Assembly: GCA_021773565.1 (NCBI GenBank)
Contig: JAJFJZ010000020.1
Location: forward strand, 1 to 64,000
Length of the DNA stretch: 64,000 nucleotides
Direction: 5' to 3'
Origin: Gammaproteobacteria bacterium
Lineage (GTDB): Bacteria; Pseudomonadota; Gammaproteobacteria; Pseudomonadales; Azotimanducaceae
Program-made: the position numbers and the translations under genes
Notes under the pieces: generated by a model
The model's database searches: none
What the model was told of the DNA's origin: nothing
What the model saw: only the letters and a program-made list of their open reading frames with translations
Shown: in pieces, positions 52,786 through 62,599 of the stretch
How the letters are laid out: each line of letters begins with the position of its first letter
Position numbering within the stretch: the first letter of the stretch is position 1

Positions 52786-53107
52786 CGATTTCTCCTGGTT
52801 AGAGGAGGCATCGATGCCCGGGGTTAATGAACCCATGGGAAAAATATCGTAACAAATTTAGAGGTCGAGTGCATTCTGCCAAATACGACGATATTGAAAT
52901 GTTCTGTAACCCCGCTCGGACCGTCCCCATTTAGGCGGTGTCAGTACCGGGGCATTTGAGTTTGCCTCAAAATGAGACTGTAGCGTGTCCTGGATAGAGA
53001 AGGATCGTCCATTCGAGAGACTATTTCCGAACACAAACGCAAAAAACGCGATTGATTTTACGATAAGCTCTACTCTAAAGGATAACAGTTTACAATGATG
53101 ATGGAAT

Positions 53108-53722
53108 TTGAAAGTTTTGAACCACCATGATGACCTAGCGCTGACCCGAGAGCTTTTGAGTGGCGATCAGGCCGCATTTGGGGAATTTTACGATAGCTAT
53201 TTTGGAAGGGTATACAGGTTCTGCAATAAAAGGGTTTCTGATTCCGAAGCGTGTAAGGATATTGTGCAGCAGACGTTTATCAACGCTATGCGCTATCTCG
53301 ACACCTACCGAGGTGAAGCATCACTGCACACATGGATATGTCAGATTTGCCGCAATGAAATTAGTACATGGTACAAAAAAACCGGTGCCAAAAATGAGTT
53401 ACTTCTAAGCTTTGATCAGAATCCCAATGTATTAGCTGCGCTGGAAAGCGTTCAGTTTAGCCTCCAAGGGACCGATTCGTTAGCCGAAAGCGTTGAAATT
53501 AGGGACTTAGTTCAAACCGTACTTGATTCGCTCCCGGAACACTACGCGAAATTACTGGAATGGAAATATATCGAGGGATTGAGTGTACAAGAGATTTCTG
53601 GGTTACTAAACAAGGGTGATACATCAACGCAGTCTCTTCTAGAAAGAGCGAGAAAAAACTTTCGAACCGTCTTTAACGATCTGGAACAAGAACTGAAGAG
53701 CGGTGAACCAGCTACTGGGTAG
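53108..53722 (+). CDS. ECF-type RNA polymerase sigma factor
   Basis: 204 residues from a TTG start. The sigma-2 domain has DQAAFGEFYDSYFGRVYRFC and CKDIVQQTFINAMRYLDTYRG, then SLHTWICQICRNEISTWYK. The sigma-4 domain holds LDSLPEHYAKLLEWKYIEGLSVQEISGLLN and SLLERARKNFR. It is followed by a FecR-like protein and a TonB receptor with an STN domain, which is the surface-signalling order. It probably drives this operon and is controlled by the FecR protein. Confidence 0.93.
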   Translation: MKVLNHHDDLALTRELLSGDQAAFGEFYDSYFGRVYRFCNKRVSDSEACKDIVQQTFINAMRYLDTYRGEASLHTWICQICRNEISTWYKKTGAKNELLLSFDQNPNVLAALESVQFSLQGTDSLAESVEIRDLVQTVLDSLPEHYAKLLEWKYIEGLSVQEISGLLNKGDTSTQSLLERARKNFRTVFNDLEQELKSGEPATG

Positions 53723-53726
53723 AGCG

Positions 53727-54737
53727 ATGAAATTCGAAGACACACAAAACCACAATTCCGAATCAGATTCTGACATTCAGAAACTACTGAAGGCTGCTGG
53801 TAAGCGAGAAGAGCCAGCCGCTGATATCAAAGAGGATGTCAGGATCGCCACGCTAGATGCATGGCAGTCGACGGTAAAGCAGCATAATTACAAACGAAAG
53901 CTCAAGCGCTGGATGCCTGTAGCGCTTGCAGCAACTGTAATTCTGTCCATCTTGGGTACCTACCAATCCCTGACGACAAACGAAAAAGACACAGAACCCT
54001 TGAGATTGGCCACCATTGCACACTCAATCGGTGAATATTCAATTAGCAACATAAACAGAAACCTCGAACATGCAATATTCGAAGGTTCCGTAATCACAAC
54101 ATCATCCGATGGCATGTTAGCTCTGATACTGGTCGACAACACTACGATTAGATTGGGTCACCAAACCCACATAACTATCCACGCAGACAACAAAATCTGG
54201 TTACATAGAGGCCATATATTCATTGGTTCGCCGGACCTTGAATCTAACGTAGCCGTCATGACTTCGTTCGGCAAAATAACTGATATTGGCACGCAGTTCG
54301 AGGTTGGCTTGGAGGGCGATAGCCTTTGGGTCGCACTGCGTGAAGGCCGTGTGATCGTACAACTCACTAATAATGTGATAGAGGCCGGTTCTGAGCATGG
54401 ACGCGGCGATTTGATCATAGTTGATGCTCAGGGATTGGTGAGTCGTAGAAGCATCGAAAGTACAGATGCCAGATGGAACTGGGTAAGGGAAATTGCTCCG
54501 CCCTTTAAACTAGAAGCAGCTAGCGTGCTCAACTTCCTGGAGTGGACGGCCAGCGAAGTAGGTCTTACTTTGAAATTTCAGTCTGATGCAGCCCAACACT
54601 ATGCGAAGACCACAACGCTTAGTGGCCCACCGATTGAGGCCCGCTCGATAGAGCAAATGTTACCTGTAGTATTGCGAGCAACACATCTCGACGCAGATTT
54701 ATCTAATGGCGCTATAGAGGTGGGATTTAGGAGATAA
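53727..54737 (+). CDS. FecR-family anti-sigma/signal transducer
   Basis: 336 residues from ATG 53727, 4 bp after the sigma stop; a GTG at 53703 is an alternative. A short cytosolic part is followed by one transmembrane helix (MPVALAATVILSILGTY). The periplasmic FecR domain contains LALILVDNTTIRLGHQTHITI and TSFGKITDIGTQFEVGLEGDSLWVALREGRVIV. A C-terminal STN-like/DUF4974-type part ends VVLRATHLDADLSNGAIEV. It passes a signal from the receptor to the sigma factor. Confidence 0.9.
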   Translation: MKFEDTQNHNSESDSDIQKLLKAAGKREEPAADIKEDVRIATLDAWQSTVKQHNYKRKLKRWMPVALAATVILSILGTYQSLTTNEKDTEPLRLATIAHSIGEYSISNINRNLEHAIFEGSVITTSSDGMLALILVDNTTIRLGHQTHITIHADNKIWLHRGHIFIGSPDLESNVAVMTSFGKITDIGTQFEVGLEGDSLWVALREGRVIVQLTNNVIEAGSEHGRGDLIIVDAQGLVSRRSIESTDARWNWVREIAPPFKLEAASVLNFLEWTASEVGLTLKFQSDAAQHYAKTTTLSGPPIEARSIEQMLPVVLRATHLDADLSNGAIEVGFRR

Positions 54738-54756
54738 AATGCACTAAAATTCCCAT

Positions 54757-57288
54757 GTGCATTTATTCAAGAATACATTAATCTCGCTTGTTTGCCTTTG
54801 TTCATTGAACTTGGCAGCATCTACAGACTTGGACACTGTGAATCTGTCCACCATGACACTACCTGAAGTTGTGGAGTTATACCGCTCACAGCACCTAGAT
54901 TTCATCTACAGCAGCAATCTCGTTCGGCCAACTCAATTAGTGCAGACTGACCCTCCAGTTGGTCCTGCTCTGGAGCGTTTAAATACAGTGCTCACTTCCT
55001 TTGGCCTTTCTATGAATTATACGAAACTCGCCAACACCTGGTTAATCATCAGGCCAGGTTCAAAGTCCAGATCATTCGAAGGATACGTCAAAACCTCGAT
55101 TGGCATGACACCAGTGAAAGGTGCTGCGCTATATCTGGATACTGCTAAAAAAGCCGTATCTTCGAACGAAGACGGCTATTTTAATTTTGGCCTTGTACCC
55201 ATTGGTAGCCACTTGCTCAAGATTGATCATCCAAACTATCAGTCAATACGAAACCGCATCGAACTAAGCAGCCGAACAACCGCAAAGACCTACTTGTTGG
55301 AAAACGAATTACAAATTGAAGAAGTGGTTGTCTCAGCAAGCAGATATTCGTTGCGCAAGCGTTTCATGCACTCACAACACACCTTCGACAAAAGTGAGTT
55401 AGATGTATTGCCTACGCTTGGAGAAGACCCCTTGAGAATCGTAAACCACCTTCCGGGGGCAGCATCTCTTGGGTTTTCCGCCAGACCGCATATTCGCGGA
55501 GGGAGCAAAGACGAGTTGTTGATTTTGTTCAACGGAGTGGAATTATTTGAACCATTTCATCTAAAGGATTTCCAGAGCTTGTTTTCGGGGCTCAATCCGT
55601 CGCTTATCGACTCGATCGAAGTGTTTACCGGCGGTTTTCCTGCTCGTTACGGGAACAAAATGAGTGGGGTTATGGATATTACAACCATCAATGATCGAAG
55701 CTCGTTCGGCGCGGAACTGGGTTTGAGCTTGTTTGCTACCTCCGCGCTAACTTACGGTGCATTTTCTGAAAACCGCGGTCGGTGGAGCGCGTCTGCACGA
55801 AGAGGAAATCTGGACTTGATTACGCAATGGCTTAACCCGGATGTGGGCGAACCTTCCTACAGCGACTACATGGGACAAATTAATTATGCTCTGTCACCTG
55901 ATACCGAGTTAGAAATTGGCACGCTACATTTTTTGGATGATATCGAACTCAATGATCTGGACGAAGGAATCGGGTCCGTCGCGTCTGCCAAGTACAAAAA
56001 CAGCTATGTTTGGCTACAACTGAAGCATAATCTGAATGAACAGATTTCAAGTAATTCAATACTTTCATTTGGCAAGATTCATAACAAACGAAATGGCTTC
56101 ACTAACGAAATAGATCCTGATGAAAGTGTCGGTAGCGTTGCAGATTCTCAAGAGTTTTCTGTTCTTCGGCTGACACAACGTTTCGAGATGGATGTTAGCA
56201 GAAGAAGCTACCTGGAATTTGGCGGAGGCATCGAAATTCTGCATGGCGATTATGCATACAGTTCCCAGGCAATACGCGGTGAACTGGCCACGCTTCTCGG
56301 GCTAGATCGCCAGATTAACTATGACGTCAACCTCGAGCCGCAAGGACTGGTTGGAAATCTATTCATCACGCACAGGTATGCACTTACAAAACAATTCGTA
56401 ATAGAATCTGGACTACGCTGGGACACCCAGGACTACTTCATCGGAGGACTTGAACAACAGCTGAGCCCCCGTCTAAATCTTCGATATACTCTGGCTACCA
56501 ACACAAGCATAAGATTAAACCTGGGTCGATTTTACCAAGCCCAAAGTATCCACGAGCTTCAGGTCGAGGATGGAATACAGAGATTCCAGAAAGATCAGTA
56601 TGCTGATCATCTAATACTAGGGTTTGACCACTTATCACAAAACGGGATAGGCGTGAGATTAGAAGCGTATAGCAAGAACATTAAGAACCCGAAAACCCGC
56701 TATGAAAATCTGTTTAACCCATTAGTGCTTATACCTGAATTATCTCCCGATCGAGTGGAAGTTAATGCGAGCAAAGCCAGGGCTCGAGGCTTTGAGGCAA
56801 CTATAAGCTACCGCCCACACGAAAGGCTGAACTCCTGGCTGAACTATTCAATTTCCCACGCAGAAGATAAAATTGGTGGCCAATGGAGCCCGAGAAACTG
56901 GGACCAAAGGCACACCCTTTCCGGAGGGGTAGTATTTAGGAAGAATGCGTGGACCATGAGTGCTCTGGTAACCTGGAACTCAGGATGGCAAAACACAGAA
57001 TTGCCGAGGTTCGTAACCGATCTAGAGACCCCTATAACCCTGGAACGAAATCATTCCGACTTGCCAGAATATTTTAGCCTGGACGTACGAGTCGAGCGAG
57101 AATGGGTCTGGCCGAAACAGTCGCTAAAATTGTACCTGGAAATAACAAACGCAACGGATCATCGCAATGTTGGCGCTTTGGAATACGAAATCGATGCCAG
57201 CTCCGGCGGCGGCTACACGGTCACGGGTAATGAAGAATCAATGCTCCCATTCATACCTTCAATAGGTTTGGTTTGGCAACTCAACTAA
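54757..57288 (+). CDS. TonB-dependent receptor with STN and carboxypeptidase-like domains
   Basis: 843 residues from a GTG start. After the signal peptide comes an STN domain (about 30-100: LPEVVELYRSQHLDFIYSSNLV, TVLTSFGLSMNYTK), a CarboxypepD_reg-like beta sandwich (about 105-190, AALYLDTAKKAVSSNEDGYFNFG), the plug (about 200-305, with PHIRGGSKDELLILFNGVEL) and a 22-strand-type barrel. This plan is close to Bacteroidetes outer-membrane receptors. Substrate unknown; no siderophore or glycan-degrading genes adjoin it. The nearest ribosome-binding site (AGGAGA) serves a two-codon ORF (ATG CAC TAA, 54739-54747) just upstream. Confidence 0.9.
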   Translation: MHLFKNTLISLVCLCSLNLAASTDLDTVNLSTMTLPEVVELYRSQHLDFIYSSNLVRPTQLVQTDPPVGPALERLNTVLTSFGLSMNYTKLANTWLIIRPGSKSRSFEGYVKTSIGMTPVKGAALYLDTAKKAVSSNEDGYFNFGLVPIGSHLLKIDHPNYQSIRNRIELSSRTTAKTYLLENELQIEEVVVSASRYSLRKRFMHSQHTFDKSELDVLPTLGEDPLRIVNHLPGAASLGFSARPHIRGGSKDELLILFNGVELFEPFHLKDFQSLFSGLNPSLIDSIEVFTGGFPARYGNKMSGVMDITTINDRSSFGAELGLSLFATSALTYGAFSENRGRWSASARRGNLDLITQWLNPDVGEPSYSDYMGQINYALSPDTELEIGTLHFLDDIELNDLDEGIGSVASAKYKNSYVWLQLKHNLNEQISSNSILSFGKIHNKRNGFTNEIDPDESVGSVADSQEFSVLRLTQRFEMDVSRRSYLEFGGGIEILHGDYAYSSQAIRGELATLLGLDRQINYDVNLEPQGLVGNLFITHRYALTKQFVIESGLRWDTQDYFIGGLEQQLSPRLNLRYTLATNTSIRLNLGRFYQAQSIHELQVEDGIQRFQKDQYADHLILGFDHLSQNGIGVRLEAYSKNIKNPKTRYENLFNPLVLIPELSPDRVEVNASKARARGFEATISYRPHERLNSWLNYSISHAEDKIGGQWSPRNWDQRHTLSGGVVFRKNAWTMSALVTWNSGWQNTELPRFVTDLETPITLERNHSDLPEYFSLDVRVEREWVWPKQSLKLYLEITNATDHRNVGALEYEIDASSGGGYTVTGNEESMLPFIPSIGLVWQLN

Positions 57289-57320
57289 TGGTTATTCGTC
57301 AAAACGAATATGAATAACCA
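57289..57320. terminator. Possible bidirectional hairpin between converging genes
   Basis: TGGTTATTC-N14-GAATAACCA, a perfect 9-bp stem, directly follows the receptor stop and overlaps the end of the convergent barrel gene. There is no T-tract, so termination is only possible rather than predicted. Confidence 0.35.
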
Positions 57321-58129
57321 ATAGTTGTGACAGGAAATATTTTCAACTCAAGGTCATTTGGTAATTCCTGAGAGTCTTTGAACTTAATCCTTTGATAACC
57401 GATACCAAGAAATATTGTGCTACTTCCACTGTCTATATTGTTGAATCGAAATTTTGCTCGCAAATGTGTATCTGTCATTTGCAGATTAGACAGCCCTGGA
57501 ATTGTACTTACCAATGTTCCTTCTAGAGCAATACGATCCGTGATTTGGCGTTCCGCCGCCAAACCAAATCTCAAGCCACCACTGTTAAAACGCCTTTTTG
57601 CTCCACTTAAGTCGATACCTTCTACGGTTGGCTCGTAGAGAAATTTCAAAAGGCTGAACTCAACCAACGGAAACAAAGTTGTTCTAGTACGCGGAATTTG
57701 AAACGAACGTGATATGCCTAGCGACATTGTATCGAATCGAGTACGGCCCCGTATCAGAGACCCTGAAGGTATGCGGATATTTCGCGTAACCAGGTCTTGA
57801 AGCAATTCGTTTGAGGCGCCGGGGCGAAGAATCCGGCTATCAAAATATACTTGCAGATGAGGCCAATCGAACTGTAGTGATAAATCCGAAAAAGCCCTAT
57901 TTTTTACCCCAATCTCGTCAAATGAGGGGCGTCGCAAAGATGATGATCCCGGCCTACCCCCAGCAGGTACCTGCGTGTAACCATCAAGCGGACCGTAATT
58001 AATCGCACCTTCAATAGTGATGCCAAGATGCCTCGTTGCAGTATCATCGGCCGGAAATACCGAAAACGTTAGAATCGCATAAAATACTGCTATTCCAACC
58101 CTGCTAACAAACTTAATCTGTGCAATCAT
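57299..58129 (-). CDS. Hypothetical outer-membrane barrel protein
   Basis: 276 residues with a signal peptide (VGIAVFYAILTFSVFPA) and alternating strands with aromatic ends (LSLQFDWPHLQVYFDSR, TTLFPLVEFSLLKFLYEP, STIFLGIGYQRIKF). The last strand is VTTIGYSYSF, and its terminal Phe suits outer-membrane insertion. No family is recognised. It converges on the TonB receptor gene and may be a porin-like or lipid-related partner of that island module. Confidence 0.55.
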   Translation of the reverse strand: MIAQIKFVSRVGIAVFYAILTFSVFPADDTATRHLGITIEGAINYGPLDGYTQVPAGGRPGSSSLRRPSFDEIGVKNRAFSDLSLQFDWPHLQVYFDSRILRPGASNELLQDLVTRNIRIPSGSLIRGRTRFDTMSLGISRSFQIPRTRTTLFPLVEFSLLKFLYEPTVEGIDLSGAKRRFNSGGLRFGLAAERQITDRIALEGTLVSTIPGLSNLQMTDTHLRAKFRFNNIDSGSSTIFLGIGYQRIKFKDSQELPNDLELKIFPVTTIGYSYSF

Positions 58130-58322
58130 TGTTAGTTAGAGCACTGGACTTAAACAAATCAATTCATTCGATACAAAATATTTGATCAATTATAAGTGGG
58201 AAAAAAACACGCTCGATTCAAAAGGCCCGACATTCTGCAAACAACACCATTCATATTTTTTGGAGTTCGGCGATGCAGCAAGTAGATCAACTGCGAAGCT
58301 AACAGAGTTCTTCGAATCGCTT

Positions 58323-59594
58323 TTAACCTCGATCAAAACTCAATAGCGTCCCGTAAACTTCACGCAAATACATCACGCTACCAATCACTGACTGCAACGG
58401 AACCAGCCATAGCGCTTTCAGCGGCATTTTTTCTTGCATTTCGGTCTCGAAGGTTCCAACTCGACTGTCGACGCCCAACAACATTTTGTTCGACAATTCA
58501 CAGCGCCGCCACTGAACAGCAACTCGCGTGTTCTCAAAGGGAAAGGTTCGTGCCCAGGGAAGCGCCTTCAATATGTACAATTCAGCACTTGAGCTTCCAG
58601 TGTACGCAAGATCAAAAACAGGGTAGGGTGAGCCGATAAACGTTAGCTGGCTGCGTCCGCCCACCTCCCGAATACGTGCCAAAAAGCTAAGATAATTGCG
58701 CCCAAACAGGTTGGTAAACTCAACCACACCAACAGGCTTTTCCACCACGACCTCGTCCGCACCACGTGGCATCCGTACGTCGGCATACGACACTTTGCCC
58801 CGCGCAGAAAGTTGCTCCCGACGCTTATCCCACTTGACCAAACCTTCTTCTGCCCCCCAAAAGCGCCCAGCGTCCTGAAACAATGGATCGACAAGGAGGC
58901 GCGGCTGGCTCGCCTTTTGCAGTTGGTTAACAGGATCTGCACACAGGGTCTCCGGATCGTCCGTGGCATCCGCTGCCAGCGCCGCAAGTGGTTCGACAAC
59001 GTGGGTCAAAAACAGCTGTTTCGACCAGATTCCGGGGTTAAATGACACCGCGGTACGAGGTACTAGCGCTACGTACCAATCAGCCGACCTGCCCGAAAAC
59101 TGTTGGCGCAATTGCCGGGTCTTGCTGGCCAGGTCACCGTGCAAAGGTGCATGCCCAACATCTTTGCCTAAGCCGGACAATGCAGATCGCACTCGGGCCA
59201 ATACCCTCTCGGCGGCCGATAGTTCACGGATATGCCAATCGTCTTCCAGCCAAAGTACGCCCAATTCACATTCGTCGAGCAACTCTGTCGTACGTTCAGC
59301 AAGCGTTTTAGTCGCCACCAAAAAACACCCCTCATCACCAGCCCCCACAAATTCGATGTCGATATTGGCGATCCCGCTCAATTGCGCCTCATATGCCTGC
59401 CGGGTCCCTTCAACGTCCTGCCGACCAGGCACCGGATCAATGTTGATCAGCCATTTGACCGGAACACGACCGATAAACCTGAGAATTTCCGGTAATACGA
59501 CCCTGTGCAACTCCGGGCGAGTGATCGCAGCAGTCGCAATAATAAAGGCATACCTGGTCAATAAATCACTCCTGGCACTATCGTCACACGTCAT
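58323..59594 (-). CDS. Probable glycosyltransferase-like protein
   Basis: 423 residues, no signal peptide. The N-terminal half looks like a GT-A type nucleotide-sugar fold: YAFIIATAAITRPELHRVVLPEILRFIGRVPVKWLINIDP, and an acidic VLWLEDDWHI at the position where such enzymes bind metal-nucleotide. The remainder is unassigned. Donor and acceptor are unknown. The neighbours are an oxygenase, an ABC exporter and surface-glycan genes, which supports a role in glycan synthesis, but the family is not securely recognised. Confidence 0.45.
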   Translation of the reverse strand: MTCDDSARSDLLTRYAFIIATAAITRPELHRVVLPEILRFIGRVPVKWLINIDPVPGRQDVEGTRQAYEAQLSGIANIDIEFVGAGDEGCFLVATKTLAERTTELLDECELGVLWLEDDWHIRELSAAERVLARVRSALSGLGKDVGHAPLHGDLASKTRQLRQQFSGRSADWYVALVPRTAVSFNPGIWSKQLFLTHVVEPLAALAADATDDPETLCADPVNQLQKASQPRLLVDPLFQDAGRFWGAEEGLVKWDKRREQLSARGKVSYADVRMPRGADEVVVEKPVGVVEFTNLFGRNYLSFLARIREVGGRSQLTFIGSPYPVFDLAYTGSSSAELYILKALPWARTFPFENTRVAVQWRRCELSNKMLLGVDSRVGTFETEMQEKMPLKALWLVPLQSVIGSVMYLREVYGTLLSFDRG

Positions 59595-59786
59595 GTTTCT
59601 TCACCATCCAATTCATTCGTCCAGACCTCTTCTTAGACCCGATAGTTAGGCCAAATCAATCGTGCCAGGACTAATCTCAAGGGCCACTAGCGCGAATAGT
59701 GGATTTATTCGGTGTCAGGATACATTCCTGTTATTGTTCAATTTGCAGTAGTATATTGCTACCCCACACTGTAACGCGGAAGCCTG

Positions 59787-60701
59787 TTGATCAACTCCCT
59801 TTTAGCTCGATGGTTGTCACGAAGCGCAGGCAGGGAACTCGCCCCGACTCGCGCAAAAGAAGTGGCCGAAGAATACGATATCAACCGAGGTTTCGCGGCT
59901 TACCACGAGCGCTGTCGCAGCCTGTTCGATTCGCCAAACCTGGCTACAGTCGCCGGACCACCCAGTTCGATAACTCAAAATGGTGTCGAGATTCTACCGG
60001 TGTTGAAGCCTGCCCGAGCGGCAGAGATTATTGGGCTTCTGGAAAAACGCTATGCTCGAACGAACATAAAAAAGGACTCCAGCGACCTTGTTGGTTGGGA
60101 TATCACTCACCCGGAACTCATCGATGACATTCTTGGCAACGTTTTGCAGGGCAATATCGACCGCCGAATCACCGACTACTTTGGCTGCAGCTATCTCGTG
60201 CACTGGGCTACCTTTACCGTTGCAAGCAGCGCGGCTCCCGAGGCAACTGTCTCTTTCAATTGGCATTGCGACAAGGGGCCAACAGCGCATCTGAAACTGA
60301 TGGTCTATCTGAACTCCAACGCAGAACACGATGGGACAACAGCATTTCTGGATCGTGACCAAACGGATCGCCTAAAAGACAAAGGCTACGTTTTCGGCTG
60401 GACCAAAGCGCGGGTATCAGACCTCGCGTACATTGAAAAACGCACCGGACTCAAACTCCTGCCGGTTCAACCACACATGAACGCCGGAGATGGCATTCTG
60501 TTTGAGCCGTCCAGAGTTATGCACAAGGGAGTCAACCCCACATACGGCGAGCGCTGCGTGCTGACGCTCTGCCTCTTGCCAAGCCCAATGGGCTGGCGCG
60601 AAGCGATGGCTCTTGGAACCCGGTCTGACCTGGCGACCGATCCAAACTGGCATGGGCATACCAACGAATTGCTGAGCAAAATGCGGCTGCCACCTACTTA
60701 G
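59787..60701 (+). CDS. 2-Oxoglutarate/Fe(II)-dependent oxygenase-like protein
   Basis: 304 residues from a TTG start. A double-stranded beta-helix core holds a candidate HxD metal pair in FNWHCDKGPTAHLKLMVYLN (His-Cys-Asp) and the distal His in FEPSRVMHKGVNPTYGERCVL, with the Arg of GERC placed to bind 2-oxoglutarate. This resembles phytanoyl-CoA dioxygenase-type hydroxylases. Within a glycan locus it may hydroxylate a lipid or sugar, but the substrate is not evident. It converges with the ABC transporter gene, overlapping it by 8 bp. Confidence 0.6.
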   Translation: MINSLLARWLSRSAGRELAPTRAKEVAEEYDINRGFAAYHERCRSLFDSPNLATVAGPPSSITQNGVEILPVLKPARAAEIIGLLEKRYARTNIKKDSSDLVGWDITHPELIDDILGNVLQGNIDRRITDYFGCSYLVHWATFTVASSAAPEATVSFNWHCDKGPTAHLKLMVYLNSNAEHDGTTAFLDRDQTDRLKDKGYVFGWTKARVSDLAYIEKRTGLKLLPVQPHMNAGDGILFEPSRVMHKGVNPTYGERCVLTLCLLPSPMGWREAMALGTRSDLATDPNWHGHTNELLSKMRLPPT

Positions 60702-62382
60702 CCAGCACCAAAGTTGCGACTCCATCGGACAGGTTGTAGACGCGATCAGCAGCCGCTACCAGCTCCTCCTGGTGTGAAACTGCAATCAAAGTCAACTCTC
60801 CCTTAAGACTCGACAACGTCGAACAGATGCGGCGCTCGCTGGCCGGGTCAAGCGCGCTGGTTGGCTCGTCAAGCAACAGAAGCCTGGGTTTGTGCGCCAA
60901 CGCTCGCGCGAGCGCTATCCGTTGGCGCTGACCACCAGACAGGAATTCGCCGCGCTCTCCAATCACCGTATGGATACCTTCCGGCAATGCAGAGACATGG
61001 CTCCAGACCCCTGCCTGCTCGAGTGCTTCCACCGCATCTGATTCGGAGAGCTCAGGCTCACCAACAATGACATTGTTCAGAATGGAATCATGCAGAAGGA
61101 TGGGAGCCTGCGAAACGTATCCGATCATTCGACGCCACGCCCGCAGATCCAGTTCCTGAAGGTCTATACCATCGATCTTTATGGCGCCACCATCCGGCTC
61201 CAACAGACCACAAAGAATGTCGATCAAGGTGCTTTTTCCGCCACCTGAGGCACCAGTGATCACCGTAAAAGAACCTGCCGGGAAGTCCATGTTCAGGTGG
61301 CGCAGAATGGTCGTATCGACACGACTGAACGCGACCTCGTTCACTTGCAAGGTTTCATTTAAAGACGGCAATCGAGAACCAAAAGGCGATTCAACCGCTG
61401 CCTCGGCCGTTTCTGTCACCCGCAATAAAGCCCAATAGGCGCTTTCCTGAGCCCGCATACTCTGGAATTCTCGCTGCGTCTTGTTGATCAGGTCAAGAGT
61501 ACGACCCAGCAGAAAGGCAAGCACAAGAACTTCTGATAATGGAAACTTCAGCAGCACCAGCGCACAATACATGCCAAGGGCAGCAAGCAGTGTCACCATG
61601 GGTTCCTGCAGGGCCCGCAAGGCTTCCTTGTTTATTACCTCTCGTCGCATGGCCACTTCGAGTTGATCTGTGCGATCCCGCAAGACAGCATCCGGCATAG
61701 AGTCGCGAGCCATTGCCTTTAATGACTTGACCGACCCAAGAATATCGGTCAAAAATCCCAGCAACGCGCTCAACAAACGCGTCTGCTCCGCACCTGCGGC
61801 ACTCGAGCGTTGCACCAGGGTCGAGAGCACAAATACGAGACAGACACCAAGCAACAGCGCAACCAGAGTCGCCTGCCAAGAGATCGATAACGCTACTATC
61901 GCGTAGACGAAGGCCTGCATGCCCAATGCGAGAGATCGCGCGCCAAACTGAAAACCCGTAGCAGCGCGATACGCCTCGGTGGCAAGCGAATTGGCAAGCC
62001 TGCCGGCGGGCTGCTGCAGGTAGTAGTCCCAGCGGCTCGACAATAGCGCGTCTATCAAGTTGATCCGCAATTGCGTAGCCACTCGCGCAACGCTATATCC
62101 CACCTGTCTGTTCGCAAGAAGTATCAGCATGCTCTTGACGACTATTCCGCTCACCATCACGAACAGCATCACCCCGATTGACGGGTCCACCCCGGCGACA
62201 TGCAACCCACTCACGATGGTGCGCCCAATCGTAGAATCCACCTCATCGCCCGCCGCGAGCGACAACAATGGCTGGATAACGCTTAAGCTCAGCCCCTCAG
62301 CCAGTCCAGCCACGAAAAGAGCGCACAATAACGCTGCACTACGCAATGGGTAAGCTTTCAAAAAGGCTTGAAGTATTCGCAT
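60694..62382 (-). CDS. ABC exporter (fused permease and ATPase)
   Basis: 562 residues. Six N-terminal transmembrane helices (PLRSAALLCALFVAGLAEGLSLSV, IGVMLFVMVSGIVVKSMLIL, LGMQAFVYAIVALSI and others) are followed by a nucleotide-binding domain from about 340. That domain has Walker A GASGGGKST, signature LSGGQRQRIALARALA, Walker B LLLLDEPTSALD and switch His in IAVSHQEE. The type IV exporter fold is like MsbA/PglK lipid-linked glycan flippases. Given the neighbours it may flip a lipid-linked surface glycan. It is divergent from the interrupted CDP-glycerol transferase-like gene. Confidence 0.88.
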   Translation of the reverse strand: MRILQAFLKAYPLRSAALLCALFVAGLAEGLSLSVIQPLLSLAAGDEVDSTIGRTIVSGLHVAGVDPSIGVMLFVMVSGIVVKSMLILLANRQVGYSVARVATQLRINLIDALLSSRWDYYLQQPAGRLANSLATEAYRAATGFQFGARSLALGMQAFVYAIVALSISWQATLVALLLGVCLVFVLSTLVQRSSAAGAEQTRLLSALLGFLTDILGSVKSLKAMARDSMPDAVLRDRTDQLEVAMRREVINKEALRALQEPMVTLLAALGMYCALVLLKFPLSEVLVLAFLLGRTLDLINKTQREFQSMRAQESAYWALLRVTETAEAAVESPFGSRLPSLNETLQVNEVAFSRVDTTILRHLNMDFPAGSFTVITGASGGGKSTLIDILCGLLEPDGGAIKIDGIDLQELDLRAWRRMIGYVSQAPILLHDSILNNVIVGEPELSESDAVEALEQAGVWSHVSALPEGIHTVIGERGEFLSGGQRQRIALARALAHKPRLLLLDEPTSALDPASERRICSTLSSLKGELTLIAVSHQEELVAAADRVYNLSDGVATLVLAK

Positions 62383-62599
62383 AACACCTAAAGAGAGAGC
62401 GTTGTTGCACCGATACGCACAACGAAAAAAGGGTGACTAAGACCTGCAACCCTACAGCGTAGCGTCCCCGTTACAGTTTAGACTCGAATGCGCGTCCATA
62501 TCAATCGCAGCCATTCGTTATCGGTACAAACATTAAGGCGATTGATTTCTATCTTCTTCTGAGTCTAAAGAGACATATCCAAGATTAAGTGAACGGTAT

